In this document: positions 55,425 through 64,000 of the stretch, piece by piece
How positions within the stretch are numbered: the first letter of the stretch is position 1
Layout of the letters: every line of letters begins with the position of its first letter
Origin: Leucobacter rhizosphaerae
GTDB lineage: Bacteria; Actinomycetota; Actinomycetes; Actinomycetales; Microbacteriaceae
Reading direction: 5' to 3'
NCBI RefSeq assembly: GCF_022919175.1
Contig: NZ_CP095043.1
Location: 558,001-622,000, forward strand
Length of the DNA stretch: 64,000 nucleotides
Position numbers and translations under genes: made by a program
The notes under the pieces: model-generated
Databases searched by the model: none
What the model was told of the DNA's origin: nothing
What the model saw: only the letters and a program-made list of their open reading frames with translations

Positions 55425-56147
55425 GTGCCCCTGTATCGCGACGAAGGTGTGGTCATCCGCACCCACAAGCTGGGTGAGGCCGACCGCATCGTCACCCTGC
55501 TCACCCGCGGGCGCGGCCTCGTGCGAGCCGTCGCGAAAGGGGTCCGGCGCACCTCCTCGAAGTTCGGCGCGCGCCTCGAGCCGTTCATGGTCGCAGACGT
55601 GCAGTGCTTCGAGGGGCGAAGCCTCGACACGATCACGCAGGCCGAGACGATCGGAGCCTTCGGCCCCGCGATCAGCGCCGATTACGATCGCTATCGTGCC
55701 GGCAGTGTGATCGTGGAGACCGCCGAGCGGATCGCCGAGGGCGGCCCCTCCCGCGCGCAGTACGCCCTGCTGGCCGGCGCGCTCCGCACCCTCGCCGCCG
55801 CCCGGATCCCCGCCGAGCTCGTGCGCGACGGGTATCTGCTGCGCGCCATGGGGCTCGCGGGCTGGACCCCGGGGTTCGACGCCTGCGTGCGCTGCGGCGC
55901 GGCCGGGCCCCACACGGTCGTCGCCGTGCAGCTCGGCGGAGTGGTGTGCGAGGACTGCCGCGTGCCCGGCTCGCCGCGGCTCGACCCCGGCAGCATCGCC
56001 CTCCTCGCCGCGCTGCTCGCGGGCGACTGGGATGCGGCCGTTGCGTCCTCCGACCGCGAGCGCGGCCAGGCGGCCGGGATCGCCGCGGCGCACACCCAGT
56101 GGCACCTCGAGCGCGGCCTCCGCTCGTTCACCGGTCCGCGGGCCTAA
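55425..56147 (+). CDS. recO: DNA repair protein RecO
   Basis: This 240-residue protein has an N-terminal OB-fold ([40 protein letters not shown]) and a C-terminal helical domain with a zinc-binding CVRCG...CEDC. It loads RecA at gaps with RecR. The start is GTG 55425. It opens the recO-uppS-dusB-dgt-dnaG run, an actinobacterial order. Confidence 0.95.
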   Translation: MPLYRDEGVVIRTHKLGEADRIVTLLTRGRGLVRAVAKGVRRTSSKFGARLEPFMVADVQCFEGRSLDTITQAETIGAFGPAISADYDRYRAGSVIVETAERIAEGGPSRAQYALLAGALRTLAAARIPAELVRDGYLLRAMGLAGWTPGFDACVRCGAAGPHTVVAVQLGGVVCEDCRVPGSPRLDPGSIALLAALLAGDWDAAVASSDRERGQAAGIAAAHTQWHLERGLRSFTGPRA

Positions 56148-56157
56148 ACTGACAGCC

Positions 56158-56940
56158 ATGCCCACCGCCCCCAGCGCCCTCGTGCCCGTCGACTGGACCG
56201 GCGCGCAGCCGCCGCGCTTCGCCGGCCCGGCCCCCGCCCACGTCGCGATCGTGATGGACGGCAACGGCCGCTGGGCCAATCGCCGCGGGCTGTCTCGGGT
56301 CGAGGGCCATCGGATGGGGGAGCAGGCGCTGCTCGACGTCGTCGCCGGTGCGATCCAGGCGGGGGTGACGCACCTCAGCGTCTACGCATTCTCGACCGAG
56401 AACTGGCGCCGGTCGCCCGACGAGGTGCGCTTCCTGATGGGCTTCAACCGCGACGTGCTGCGCCGCCGTCGCGAGCAGCTGGACGCCTGGAACGTCCGCA
56501 TGCGCTGGGCGGGACGACGCCCCCGGCTCTGGGGGTCGGTCATCTCCGAACTGCAGACCTCGGAGCGGGTCACCGCCGGCAACACCGGGCTCACACTCAC
56601 CATGTGCGTGAACTACGGCGGCCGCAACGAGATCACCGATGCGGTGCGCCGGATCGCGGAGGAGGTGCGCGCTGGGCGACTGTCGCCGAACGGAATCACC
56701 GAGCGCACCATCGAGCGGCACCTCTACGTCCCCGAGCTTCCCGACGTCGACCTGTTCCTGCGCAGTTCGGGGGAGCAGCGCACGAGCAACTTCATGCTGT
56801 GGCAGTCCGCGTACGCCGAGATGGTCTTTCTCGACACGCTCTGGCCCGATTTCAGCAGGGAAGAGCTCTGGCGCGCGATCCAGATCTACCAGGATCGGGA
56901 CCGTCGCTTCGGCGGCGCGGTCGACACCCCCGCGATCTGA
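56158..56940 (+). CDS. uppS: Isoprenyl transferase (polyprenyl diphosphate synthase, UppS-type)
   Basis: This 260-residue cis-prenyltransferase makes the long-chain lipid carrier for cell-wall glycans. The catalytic Asp is in [16 protein letters not shown] (~30-45). Other motifs are [19 protein letters not shown], and the substrate arginines in [14 protein letters not shown]. The ATG is 10 bp after recO. It uses farnesyl/isopentenyl diphosphate supplied by the MEP pathway that begins with dxs in this window. Confidence 0.95.
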   Translation: MPTAPSALVPVDWTGAQPPRFAGPAPAHVAIVMDGNGRWANRRGLSRVEGHRMGEQALLDVVAGAIQAGVTHLSVYAFSTENWRRSPDEVRFLMGFNRDVLRRRREQLDAWNVRMRWAGRRPRLWGSVISELQTSERVTAGNTGLTLTMCVNYGGRNEITDAVRRIAEEVRAGRLSPNGITERTIERHLYVPELPDVDLFLRSSGEQRTSNFMLWQSAYAEMVFLDTLWPDFSREELWRAIQIYQDRDRRFGGAVDTPAI

Positions 56941-56955
56941 GAGAATGGAGTCGCT

Positions 56956-58143
56956 ATGACTTCCCAGACCCTCTCCCGCGATCGCCTGCGCATCGGACCG
57001 CTCGAGCTCGACGTACCCGTCGTCCTCGCCCCCATGGCCGGGATCACCAACACGGCGTTCCGTCGGCTCTGCCGCGAGTACGGCGCCGGGCTCTACGTCT
57101 CGGAGATGATCACGAGCCGCGCGCTCGTGGAGCGCACCCCGGCGTCCCTCCGGCTCATCAAGCACCACGAGAGCGAGACCCCCCGCTCGATCCAGCTCTA
57201 CGGCGTCGATCCGAAGACCGTGTCCGAGGCCGTCCGCTTTCTGGTCGATCAGGATCTCGCCGACCACATCGACTTGAACTTCGGCTGCCCCGTGCCGAAG
57301 GTGACGCGCAAGGGCGGCGGCTCCGCGCTGCCCTGGAAGAGCGACCTCTTCCGCGCGATCGTCGAGGGTGCGGTGCGCGCCGCGGGCGACATCCCGCTCA
57401 CGATCAAGATGCGCAAGGGCATCGACGCGGATCACCTGACCTACCTCGACGCCGCACGCGCCGCCGAGGGCGCGGGCGTCGCCGCGATCGCCCTGCACGG
57501 GCGCACCGCGAACGAGTTCTACTCCGGCCAGGCCGACTGGGCCTCGATCGCCACCCTCAAGGAGACCATCTCCAGCGTCCCCATTCTCGGCAACGGCGAC
57601 ATCTGGTCCGCGGATGACGCGATCCGCATGGTGCGCGAGACCGGCTGCGACGGCGTCGTCGTCGGTCGAGGCTGCCTCGGCCGTCCGTGGCTGTTCGGCG
57701 ACCTCGCCGCGGCGTTCCGCGCGGAGAGCGGCGAGATCAGCTGGGATGAGGCCCGCGCCGCAACTGCGAAGCCGCCCCTCGGTTTCGTCATGGCCGCGAT
57801 GCGGCGGCACACCGAACTCATGGTCGAGTTCTTCGACGGCGAAGAGGATCGCGCCTGCCGCGACATCCGCAAGCATGTCGCCTGGTACTACAAGGGATAC
57901 GGCGTCGGCGGCGACATCCGTCGAGCGCTCGCCACCGTCGAGTCGCTCGAGCAGATGGACGAGATCTTCGCGACGATGGATCCCTCCCTGCCCTACCCGG
58001 GCGAGGGTGCCGAAGGGCCCCGCGGTCGCGCCGGCAGCCCCAAGCGGCCGATCCTCCCGCACGGCTGGCTCGACAGTCGCACGAGCGACGACATCGACTA
58101 CAGCGAACTGGCCGAGGCCGAGCGAGACGACTCCGGTGGCTGA
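56956..58143 (+). CDS. dusB: tRNA-dihydrouridine synthase
   Basis: This 395-residue flavoprotein reduces uridine in tRNA D-loops. Visible are APMAGITNTAFRRLC (FMN site), the catalytic Cys in LNFGCPVPKVTRKGGGSAL, TIKMRKG, ALHGRTANEFYSG and NGDIWSADDA. It carries a ~50-residue C-terminal extension (GPRGRAGSPKRPILPHGWL, ending in an acidic tail) beyond E. coli DusB. GAATGGAG precedes the ATG. Its last 8 bp overlap dgt. Confidence 0.94.
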   Translation: MTSQTLSRDRLRIGPLELDVPVVLAPMAGITNTAFRRLCREYGAGLYVSEMITSRALVERTPASLRLIKHHESETPRSIQLYGVDPKTVSEAVRFLVDQDLADHIDLNFGCPVPKVTRKGGGSALPWKSDLFRAIVEGAVRAAGDIPLTIKMRKGIDADHLTYLDAARAAEGAGVAAIALHGRTANEFYSGQADWASIATLKETISSVPILGNGDIWSADDAIRMVRETGCDGVVVGRGCLGRPWLFGDLAAAFRAESGEISWDEARAATAKPPLGFVMAAMRRHTELMVEFFDGEEDRACRDIRKHVAWYYKGYGVGGDIRRALATVESLEQMDEIFATMDPSLPYPGEGAEGPRGRAGSPKRPILPHGWLDSRTSDDIDYSELAEAERDDSGG

Positions 58144-59410
58144 GCGGGCCGCCGGCGCCGCCGGACTGCCCGAGGGCTACACTGCCGCCGACGCCGAGCG
58201 GTTCCTTCCTGAAGTCCACGGCGGTGTCCGCAGCGACTTCGCGCGGGATCGTGCTCGGGTGCTGCACTCCAGCGGCTGGCGCCGCCTCGCCGCGAAGACG
58301 CAGGTGCTGAGTCCCACCGCGGGCATCGACTTCGCGCGGAACCGGCTCACCCACTCGCTCGAGGTCGCGCAGATCGGGCGCGAGCTCGCCGTCTCTCTGG
58401 GACTCGCGCAGGACGTGGTGGACACCGCCTGCCTCGCGCACGATCTCGGCCACCCGCCCTTCGGGCACAACGGCGAACGGGCGCTGAACGAGTGGGCCGC
58501 CGACGCGGGGGGCTTCGAGGGCAATGCGCAGACGCTGCGCGTGCTCACCCGCCTCGAGCCGAAGCGCTTCGGTCCCGACGGGCAGAGCGTGGGGTTGAAC
58601 CTGACGCGCGCGACCCTCGATGCCAGCTGCAAGTACCCGTGGCGCCGCGACGAGGCCCCGGCGGGCAGCCGCAAGTTCGGGTACTTCGCCGACGACGCAC
58701 CCGTGTTCGCCTGGCTCCGCGCCGACGCGCCGCCCCGCACCAAGTGCGCGGAGGCGCAGGCCATGGACCTCGCGGACGACGTCGCGTACTCGGTCCACGA
58801 TTTCGAGGATGCGGTGGTGAGCGAGTACATCGACCCCGAGATCCTCACCGCGAGGTCCGGGCACGACAGTCTCATCGCCGCCGTCTCCGAGTGGGCCGAC
58901 GGCTCCTTCACCGCCGACGAGCTCGGGGAGGCCTTCGAGCGGATCGCGGAGACTCCGACCTGGCTCACTCGCTGGGACGGCTCGCGCCGGCATCAGGCCC
59001 AGCTGAAGAACTTCACGAGCGACATGATCGGACGCTTCGCGCGCGCCGCGATCCACGACACACTCGAGGCCGCCGACGGCGCTCCACTGGCCCGTTACGG
59101 GGCCGGGATCGTCGTGCCGCGCGGGGTGCGCGCGGAGATCGCGGTGCTCAAGGGGATCGTCGCCGCCTTCGTGATGGAGAGCGGCCGCCGGCAACCCACG
59201 TATCGGCGGCAGCGCGACCTCCTCGCCGAGTTGCTCGACACCCTGTGGGCGAACGGCGACCGCGAGCTCGACCCCGCCTTCGCGGCCGACTACCGCTCGG
59301 CTGAGGACGAGGCGGGGGCGCGCCGCGCTGTGGTGGATCAGGTCGCCTCGCTCACCGACCAGTCGGCGATCGCCTGGCACCAGCGTCTGTGCGTCGTGCC
59401 GCTCGTCTAG
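58136..59410 (+). CDS. dgt: Deoxyguanosinetriphosphate triphosphohydrolase-like protein
   Basis: This 424-residue HD-domain protein removes triphosphate from dNTPs. The metal site is spread over RNRLTHSLEVAQIG (His), HDLGHPPFGHNGE (HD plus His) and DLADDVAYSVHDFEDA (Asp). It starts at GTG 58136, overlapping dusB by 8 bp; the longer upstream frame is dusB shadow. It sits directly before dnaG, a conserved actinobacterial pairing that links dNTP pools to replication. Confidence 0.94.
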   Translation: MAERAAGAAGLPEGYTAADAERFLPEVHGGVRSDFARDRARVLHSSGWRRLAAKTQVLSPTAGIDFARNRLTHSLEVAQIGRELAVSLGLAQDVVDTACLAHDLGHPPFGHNGERALNEWAADAGGFEGNAQTLRVLTRLEPKRFGPDGQSVGLNLTRATLDASCKYPWRRDEAPAGSRKFGYFADDAPVFAWLRADAPPRTKCAEAQAMDLADDVAYSVHDFEDAVVSEYIDPEILTARSGHDSLIAAVSEWADGSFTADELGEAFERIAETPTWLTRWDGSRRHQAQLKNFTSDMIGRFARAAIHDTLEAADGAPLARYGAGIVVPRGVRAEIAVLKGIVAAFVMESGRRQPTYRRQRDLLAELLDTLWANGDRELDPAFAADYRSAEDEAGARRAVVDQVASLTDQSAIAWHQRLCVVPLV

Positions 59411-59458
59411 ACCTGAGACCGGCCCCGCGCGCGGTTCGGCGCACTAGACTGAGCAGCT

Positions 59459-61483
59459 ATGGCGGGTCGGATTCGGGCGAGTGACATCGAGGAAGTCAAA
59501 CGACGCTCGAACCTTGCGGATCTCGTCGGCGACTACGTCACGCTGAAGAACGCCGGCATCGATTCCATGAAGGGCCTCTGCCCGTTCCACGACGAGCGGA
59601 GCCCGAGCTTCCACGTCCGCCCCGCCCTCGGCTACTACCACTGCTTCGGGTGCGGCGAATCGGGCGACGCCTTCACGTTCCTGCAGCGCATGGACCACCT
59701 CACCTTTGCCGAGTCCGTGGAGCGGCTCGCCGCCCGGATCCACTATGTACTCACCTACGAGGAGGGCAACTTCCAGCGCGAGGAGGGCCCGAACCGCGCC
59801 CGGCTGCTCGCCGCGAACGAGGCTGCAGCGAAGTTCTACGTCGACCAGCTGGCGAGCGACGAGGGGGCCGCCGGCCGCGCCTTTCTCGATGAGCGCGGCT
59901 TCGACGCGGCGGCCGGCGCGCGCTTCGGCGTCGGCTACGCACCACGCGGCTGGGACGCGCTCACGAAGCACCTGCGCACCCAGGGATACACGCCGCAAGA
60001 GCTCGCCCTCGCGGGTCTCGTGTCCGAGGGTCAGCGCGGCGTCTATGACCGATTCCGGGGCCGCGTCGTGTGGCCGATCCGCGACACCAGCGGGCAGACG
60101 CTCGGTTTCGGCGCCCGGCGCCTCTACGACGACGACCAGGGACCGAAGTACCTGAACACCCCCGAATCCCCGGTCTACCACAAGTCCCAGGTGCTCTACG
60201 GACTCGACGTCGCGAAGCGCGCGATCTCCCGGGGGCACCGCGCCGTGGTCGTCGAGGGGTACACGGACGTGATGGCCTGCCACCTCGCGGGCATCGAAAC
60301 CGCCGTCGCCACCTGCGGCACCGCGTTCGGCAAGGACCACATCGCGGTCCTGCGTCGGATCATGGGCGACGACAGCGCCGCGGAGGTCGTGTTCACCTTC
60401 GATCCGGACGAGGCGGGGCAGAAGGCGGCGCTGCGCGCGTTCAGCGAGGAGCGCCGGTTCACGGCGCAGACCTACGTCGCCGTCGCGCCCGAGGGCCTCG
60501 ATCCCTGCGATTTGCGACTGCACCGCGGCGACGAGGCAGTGCGCGAGCTCTTCACCCGCAAGGTCCCACTCTTCGAGTTCGCGCTCCGGCAGGCGATCGG
60601 CCGATTCGACCTCAACAGCGTGGAGGGCCGGGTCTCAGCGTTGCGGGCAGCCGCCCCGATCATCGCGGAGATCAAGGATCCCTCGCTCCGCCCGGGGTAC
60701 ACGCGGGAGCTCGCGCGCATGCTCGGCATCGAGCTCGGCGAGGTCCAGCAGGCCGTGCGCAGCGCGGAGCGACAGCCGCGCGGCTCGGGATCGCCGCAGG
60801 GGGCGGGATCGCAGGGACGCGGTGCGCCGCGAGGCGGATCCGGGCCCGGCCGCGGTGCCCAGGGCCCCGACCAGCGGCGTGACCCCGCGTCCAACCGCGC
60901 CCCGGCGCGCGGCCCCGGCCGCGCGGGCGGCGATGGCTCCGGCGACCCCTCCGGCGACCCGTACGCCGAGTTCTCGCCGGACGGCCCCGACGCGAACGCC
61001 GCACCCCCGCGGATCACACTCTCCGCGCTGCGGCAGACACCGACCACCTGGCTCGAGCGCGACGCGCTCATGGCGATGCTGCAGCAGGGGGACTCCGTCG
61101 GTCCCGACCTCCTGCAGCAGGCGGTCACCGCGCAGGTGCTCGAGCCGAACCTCCGGGTGGTCCGCGAGGCGATCGCCGCCGCACTGCCGCACCTCGGTGA
61201 GCCGGGCTGGCTCGACGCGGTCCAGGCCGCGGCCCCGCCCACGCACCACGAGCTCGTGCGCGAGCTCGCAATGGCCCCCATGCCGCAGCGCAAGCCGGAG
61301 CAGTTGGCCGCCTACTCGCGAGACGTCGTCGTGTCGCTGCTCGACCGCGACCTCATCTCCTTGAAGTCCGAGCTGCTCGCGCGACTCCAGCGGATCGGCG
61401 ACCACACGGACCCGGCGTCGCGGCGCATTCAGGAGCAGCTCGTCGCGCTCGAGGCGGCGCGGCGCGGGCTGCGGGAGGAATGA
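59459..61483 (+). CDS. dnaG: DNA primase
   Basis: This 674-residue primase has an N-terminal zinc finger (C41, H44, C62, C65 in CPFHDERSPSF and HCFGCGESGD) and a catalytic TOPRIM core (VVEGYTDVMA ~263, FTFDPDEAGQKAAL ~314). A Gly/Pro/Arg-rich flexible linker (~440-510) leads to a C-terminal DnaB-interacting domain. It synthesises RNA primers for replication. A TAGACT box 9 bp before the ATG suggests its own short-leader promoter, in addition to read-through from dgt. Confidence 0.96.
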   Translation: MAGRIRASDIEEVKRRSNLADLVGDYVTLKNAGIDSMKGLCPFHDERSPSFHVRPALGYYHCFGCGESGDAFTFLQRMDHLTFAESVERLAARIHYVLTYEEGNFQREEGPNRARLLAANEAAAKFYVDQLASDEGAAGRAFLDERGFDAAAGARFGVGYAPRGWDALTKHLRTQGYTPQELALAGLVSEGQRGVYDRFRGRVVWPIRDTSGQTLGFGARRLYDDDQGPKYLNTPESPVYHKSQVLYGLDVAKRAISRGHRAVVVEGYTDVMACHLAGIETAVATCGTAFGKDHIAVLRRIMGDDSAAEVVFTFDPDEAGQKAALRAFSEERRFTAQTYVAVAPEGLDPCDLRLHRGDEAVRELFTRKVPLFEFALRQAIGRFDLNSVEGRVSALRAAAPIIAEIKDPSLRPGYTRELARMLGIELGEVQQAVRSAERQPRGSGSPQGAGSQGRGAPRGGSGPGRGAQGPDQRRDPASNRAPARGPGRAGGDGSGDPSGDPYAEFSPDGPDANAAPPRITLSALRQTPTTWLERDALMAMLQQGDSVGPDLLQQAVTAQVLEPNLRVVREAIAAALPHLGEPGWLDAVQAAAPPTHHELVRELAMAPMPQRKPEQLAAYSRDVVVSLLDRDLISLKSELLARLQRIGDHTDPASRRIQEQLVALEAARRGLREE

Positions 61484-61597
61484 CACGCCCGGCTCGGATC
61501 GCGGCGCGCGACTCGGCCCGCGGGGCCCGGGCGACCGAATGCTCTAGGCTCGTACGGGAACGCGGACCGGGATCCGCTGCCGCCGAAGGAGATGTCC

Positions 61598-62446
61598 ATG
61601 CCACAGCCCGTCCGTGAGGCCGACCCCACGATCCGCGTCTCCGATCTGTCGCTGTCCTACCCGGCGCACGCCGGCGGGCGCGAGTTCCAGGCGGTCGAGG
61701 GCATGACCTTCGATGTGCCTCGCGGCGACGTCGTGGCGCTGCTGGGCGAGAGCGGGTCCGGCAAGTCGACCCTCGCGAAATTCTTGGCCGGCCGCGGTGC
61801 CGACGCCGGCGAGAAGGCCGCGCGCATCAAGTTCACGGGCGGCGAGGCCAGTGTGCTGGACGTCCCGATGCGCCGTCTCAGCCGTCGCACGCGCGCGAAG
61901 CTCACGGCGTACGTCGGGCACCTCGCGCAGGACGCGGGCGCCACACTCACCCCCGAGCTCAACGTGGGCGACATCCTCTTCGAACCGATCGTGGAGCGGA
62001 ACAAGCGGTTCGATCGCGACGCACTCGGGGAGCTCGTCGCGGAGATGATGGACATCGTCGCGCTGCCGCTCAGCAAGCTGCAGGAGTACCCCTACGAGCT
62101 CTCGAAGGGACAGCGCCAGCGCGTCGCGGTGATCCGCTCGCTCATGCTCGATCCGACACTGCTCATCGCGGACGAGCCGACCCTCGGCGTCGACGCGAAC
62201 AACCGGCCGAAGATCGTCGAGCTGCTCCAGTGGTACCGCGAGCGGACGAACGCCACGCTCGTCCTCATCAGCCACGACATCGGCATGCTCGAGGCCCTCG
62301 TGCAGGACGTGCTCGTCATGCAGCAGGGGCGTCTCGTCGGTCGCGGCGACATCAACGAGATCTTCCGCCACGCCGATCACGGCTACGTCCAGCTCCTCGC
62401 GCAGGCCCTGCGCGCTACGGCCTACGACGAAATCGCGGAAGAGTAG
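61598..62446 (+). CDS. Orphan Dpp/Opp-type ABC transporter ATP-binding protein
   Basis: This 282-residue protein has Walker A GESGSGKST (50-58), a long Q-loop region, signature LSKGQRQRVAV, Walker B LLIADEPTLGVDAN and switch ISHDIGML. It resembles peptide/nickel importer ATPases (DppD/OppD), but lacks the usual C-terminal Cys-rich extension. No permease or binding protein is adjacent. ATG 61598 is chosen because AAGGAG lies 6 bp before it; ATG 61592 abuts the RBS. Substrate is unknown. Confidence 0.82.
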   Translation: MPQPVREADPTIRVSDLSLSYPAHAGGREFQAVEGMTFDVPRGDVVALLGESGSGKSTLAKFLAGRGADAGEKAARIKFTGGEASVLDVPMRRLSRRTRAKLTAYVGHLAQDAGATLTPELNVGDILFEPIVERNKRFDRDALGELVAEMMDIVALPLSKLQEYPYELSKGQRQRVAVIRSLMLDPTLLIADEPTLGVDANNRPKIVELLQWYRERTNATLVLISHDIGMLEALVQDVLVMQQGRLVGRGDINEIFRHADHGYVQLLAQALRATAYDEIAEE

Positions 62447-62453
62447 CTTCGAT

Positions 62454-62483
62454 TTGCAAACGCTTTTCCGGGCTTGATATTAT
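62454..62483 (+). promoter_or_regulatory. tRNA-Asn promoter
   Basis: TTGCAA (62454-62459) and TATTAT (62478-62483) are 18 bp apart, and the tRNA begins 22 bp after the -10. The region is AT-rich compared with its surroundings. Confidence 0.7.
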
Positions 62484-62505
62484 GGATAGGTTGCCACGGC
62501 AATGA

Positions 62506-62578
62506 TCCCCTGTAGCTCAGTTGGCAGAGCGCTTGACTGTTAATCAGGATGTCGCTGGTTCGAGCCCAGCCGGGGGAG
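62506..62578 (+). tRNA. tRNA-Asn (GTT)
   Basis: A 73-nt cloverleaf: acceptor TCCCCTG pairing with CGGGGGA, D arm AGCTCAGTTGGCAGAGC, anticodon loop CTGTTAA, T arm TGGTTCGAGCCCA, discriminator G. CCA is not encoded. Confidence 0.96.
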
Positions 62579-62584
62579 CGACGT

Positions 62585-62613
62585 GAAGCCCCTACCATTG
62601 CGGTAGGGGCTTC
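62585..62613 (+). terminator. Intrinsic terminator after tRNA-Asn
   Basis: A perfect 12-bp stem GAAGCCCCTACC/GGTAGGGGCTTC with an ATTGC loop follows the tRNA by 6 bp and is followed by GTTGTAT. It separates the tRNA from the carbonic anhydrase gene. Confidence 0.85.
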
Positions 62614-62637
62614 GTTGTATCGACGGGGGAGGACACC

Positions 62638-63192
62638 GTGGCGGAGCAGACGGCACCGGGCGCGCACGAGGGCCGGGTCGTCGCGGTCGCACCGTACGGC
62701 GCGCCCGTGCTGCACGACACCGTGTGGTTGGCCCCGGGTTCGGCGGTCGTGGGGAGTGTCACCATCGGAGCCGACAGCAGCGTCTGGTACAACGCGGTCG
62801 TCCGCGGCGACTCGGACCGGGTCTCCATCGGGGCCCGGAGCAACGTGCAGGACGGCGTCGTCATCCATACCCACCGGGGCCACCCCGCGATCATCGGCGA
62901 CGACGTCTCGATCGGCCACAACGCGTTGGTGCACGGCGCGACCATCGAAGACGGCTGCTTGATCGGCATGAACGCGACCGTGCTGAGCGGCGCGATCGTG
63001 GGGGAGGGATCGCTCGTCGCGGCCGGTGCGCTCGTCGCGCAGGGCGCCGTGATCCCGCCACACTCGCTCGTCGCCGGGATCCCGGGCCGCGTGGTCCGTC
63101 CGCTCACCGACGCGGATCGCGAGTCGGTGCGCCGCAACTCCGCGGTGTACCTCGACTACACCGCCCGCCACCGCGACGCGCAGCAGCCGTAG
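62638..63192 (+). CDS. Gamma-class carbonic anhydrase family protein
   Basis: This 184-residue left-handed beta-helix protein has hexapeptide repeats from ~residue 35 (VVGSVTIGADSSVWYNAVVR) through SLVAAGALVAQGAVIPPHSL. The three family metal ligands are present: H77 (VIHTH), H94 and H99 (GHNALVHG). The catalytic acidic loop of Methanosarcina Cam is not present, so activity is uncertain. GTG 62638 follows GGGGAGGA. It forms trimers in the family. Confidence 0.88.
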   Translation: MAEQTAPGAHEGRVVAVAPYGAPVLHDTVWLAPGSAVVGSVTIGADSSVWYNAVVRGDSDRVSIGARSNVQDGVVIHTHRGHPAIIGDDVSIGHNALVHGATIEDGCLIGMNATVLSGAIVGEGSLVAAGALVAQGAVIPPHSLVAGIPGRVVRPLTDADRESVRRNSAVYLDYTARHRDAQQP

Positions 63193-63259
63193 GTGGCGCG
63201 CGGGTCGCGGATCATGCACTATGCTCGATGAGGTGCGATCGCCGCGATGCGCTCGCTCC

Positions 63260-63330
63260 GGGGATGTAGCTCAATGGTAGAGCCTCAGTCTTCCAAACTG
63301 ATTACGCGGGTTCGATTCCCGTCATCCCCT
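63260..63330 (+). tRNA. tRNA-Gly (TCC)
   Basis: A 71-nt cloverleaf: acceptor GGGGATG/CATCCCC, anticodon loop CTTCCAA, T arm GGTTCGATTCC, discriminator U. A CCA end is encoded at 63331-63333. A TATGCT -10-like box lies ~35 bp upstream. Confidence 0.96.
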
Positions 63331-63481
63331 CCAGAACGGCGCGTGCGCCCCTCCGATCGACCTGCTGACGCTCGTGCGCGCGGCCGATGCGTCCGGTGAG
63401 CGACTTCACCGATGGTTTCGGCTAGACTTGCTCAGGTTGCGCGCTCAGGCGTGCAAACAGACATGTGGAACCGACGGGTTT

Positions 63482-63556
63482 CGGGGCGTAGCTCAGCTTG
63501 GCTAGAGCGCCCGCTTTGGGAGCGGGAGGTCGCAGGTTCGAATCCTGTCGCCCCGA
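63482..63556 (+). tRNA. tRNA-Pro (TGG)
   Basis: A 75-nt cloverleaf: acceptor CGGGGCG/CGCCCCG, anticodon loop TTTGGGA, T arm AGGTTCGAATCCT, discriminator A, and encoded CCA at 63557-63559. TAGACT (63423-63428) may be its -10 box. tRNA-Pro before tig is common in actinobacteria. Confidence 0.96.
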
Positions 63557-63617
63557 CCAGGGTCAACCGGCCCGAACCAGGCTGACACCAGCAGATGCAC
63601 GATCATGAGAGGTCAAA

Positions 63618-64000
63618 TTGCCGAAGACGACAGCGGAAAAGCTCACTCCGACCCGCGCGAAGCTGAGCGTTGCGCTCACGCTCGATGAGCTGGAGCCGTA
63701 CCTCAAGCAGGCCTACAAGACGATCGCCGAGCAGGTCTCGATCCCGGGCTTCCGCAAGGGCAAGGTGCCGGCTCCGATCATCGACCAGCGCGTCGGCCGT
63801 GAGGCCGTCATCCAGGAGGCCGTGAACGCCTCCCTCGACGACTTCTACCAGGGCGCCCTCGCCGAGTCCGGCGAGCGCCCGATGGGCCGCCCGACCGCCG
63901 ACGTCGCGCAGTGGCCGGACGCCAAGGACGCCTCCAGCGAGCTGGAGCTCGTCTTCGAGGTCGAGGTCCGCCCCGAGTTCACCCTGCCCAAGTACGACGG
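63618..64000 (+). CDS. tig: Trigger factor, N-terminal part (3' truncated by window edge)
   Basis: The frame starts at TTG 63618, 5 bp after GAGAGG, giving [20 protein letters not shown]. It continues open to the window end (127 codons). The ribosome-binding signature GFRKGKVP is present in [20 protein letters not shown], followed by [20 protein letters not shown], identical in layout to other trigger factors. This peptidyl-prolyl isomerase chaperone binds ribosomal protein L23 at the tunnel exit. The PPIase and C-terminal domains lie beyond the window. Confidence 0.95.
   Translation, partial: MPKTTAEKLTPTRAKLSVALTLDELEPYLKQAYKTIAEQVSIPGFRKGKVPAPIIDQRVGREAVIQEAVNASLDDFYQGALAESGERPMGRPTADVAQWPDAKDASSELELVFEVEVRPEFTLPKYD

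Overview
The window is a high-GC chromosomal segment of an actinomycete. Several features point to Microbacteriaceae, possibly Leucobacter, though that assignment is a gestalt inference. They include frequent GTG and TTG starts, TAGACT/TAGGAT-like -10 boxes placed close to starts, two glutamine synthetases flanking glnE, a SigA-type factor beside a DUF7455 protein and parE, and the actinobacterial markers SepH, DUF4193, DUF3093, DUF3710, DUF3159, DUF3000 and DUF4191. No insertion sequence, prophage, integrase or CRISPR array is visible; almost everything reads as core genome. Layout: 1-3083 holds the end of a methionine ABC transporter (metN', metI), a Nif3-like protein, a coiled-coil protein with a decayed zinc ribbon, and the RNase P RNA. 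3109-4252 holds map and a small divergent protein. 4363-10470 is a nitrogen-assimilation block: glnA2, glnE and, convergent, glnA1. A four-box GlnR-like operator lies upstream of glnA1, and a small AT-rich gap with a 25-codon ORF lies between glnE and glnA1. 10597-12413 holds an RDD membrane protein, a DUF4191 membrane protein and one unknown protein. 12539-15743 encodes the lipoyl E2 protein (sucB type) and dihydrolipoyl dehydrogenase. 15935-24959 holds a PAC2 protein, the primary sigma factor (with a SigR/SigH-like promoter), a DUF7455 protein, parE and parC convergent to each other, and a phosphodiesterase. 24964-29535 is the sepH / DUF4193 / DUF3093 / dut / DUF3710 / DUF3159 neighbourhood, interrupted by a hairpin-rich intergenic duplication. 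Central metabolism follows: acnA, dxs, the fadB/fadA beta-oxidation pair, rnd and DUF3000. From 39839 to 45336 there is a looser set: an alpha/beta hydrolase, zapE with an overlapping PemK/MazF-like gene, a reductase, a VOC protein, DUF1206 and small membrane or unknown proteins. A tRNA cluster (Val-GAC, Cys, Gly-GCC on the minus strand; Val-CAC on plus) brackets a membrane-anchored HExxH protein with a coiled coil. 47102-51378 carries a PLDc_N-like peptide, thrS, an overlapping HIT/Ap4A phosphorylase-like gene, a yebC-family gene and ruvC. The expected ruvA/ruvB do not follow. Instead there is a 949-residue secreted wall-anchor-like protein, then a TRIC channel protein. 55425-61483 is a DNA/RNA maintenance module (recO, uppS, dusB, dgt, dnaG). 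The window closes with an orphan Dpp/Opp-type ATPase, tRNA-Asn, a gamma-carbonic anhydrase, tRNA-Gly, tRNA-Pro and the 5' end of tig. How it fits together: GlnE is the expected modifier of GlnA1, which has the adenylylation tyrosine, but not of GlnA2, where tryptophan replaces it. SucB and Lpd are E2 and E3 of the same complex. FadB and FadA form one beta-oxidation operon. No wholly new multi-gene system is convincing. The best leads are the nitrogen-control sites and small ORF around glnE/glnA1, the HExxH coiled-coil membrane protein, the antitoxin-less MazF-like gene coupled to zapE, the surface protein at the ruvC breakpoint, and the duplicated hairpin element after the DUF4193 gene.
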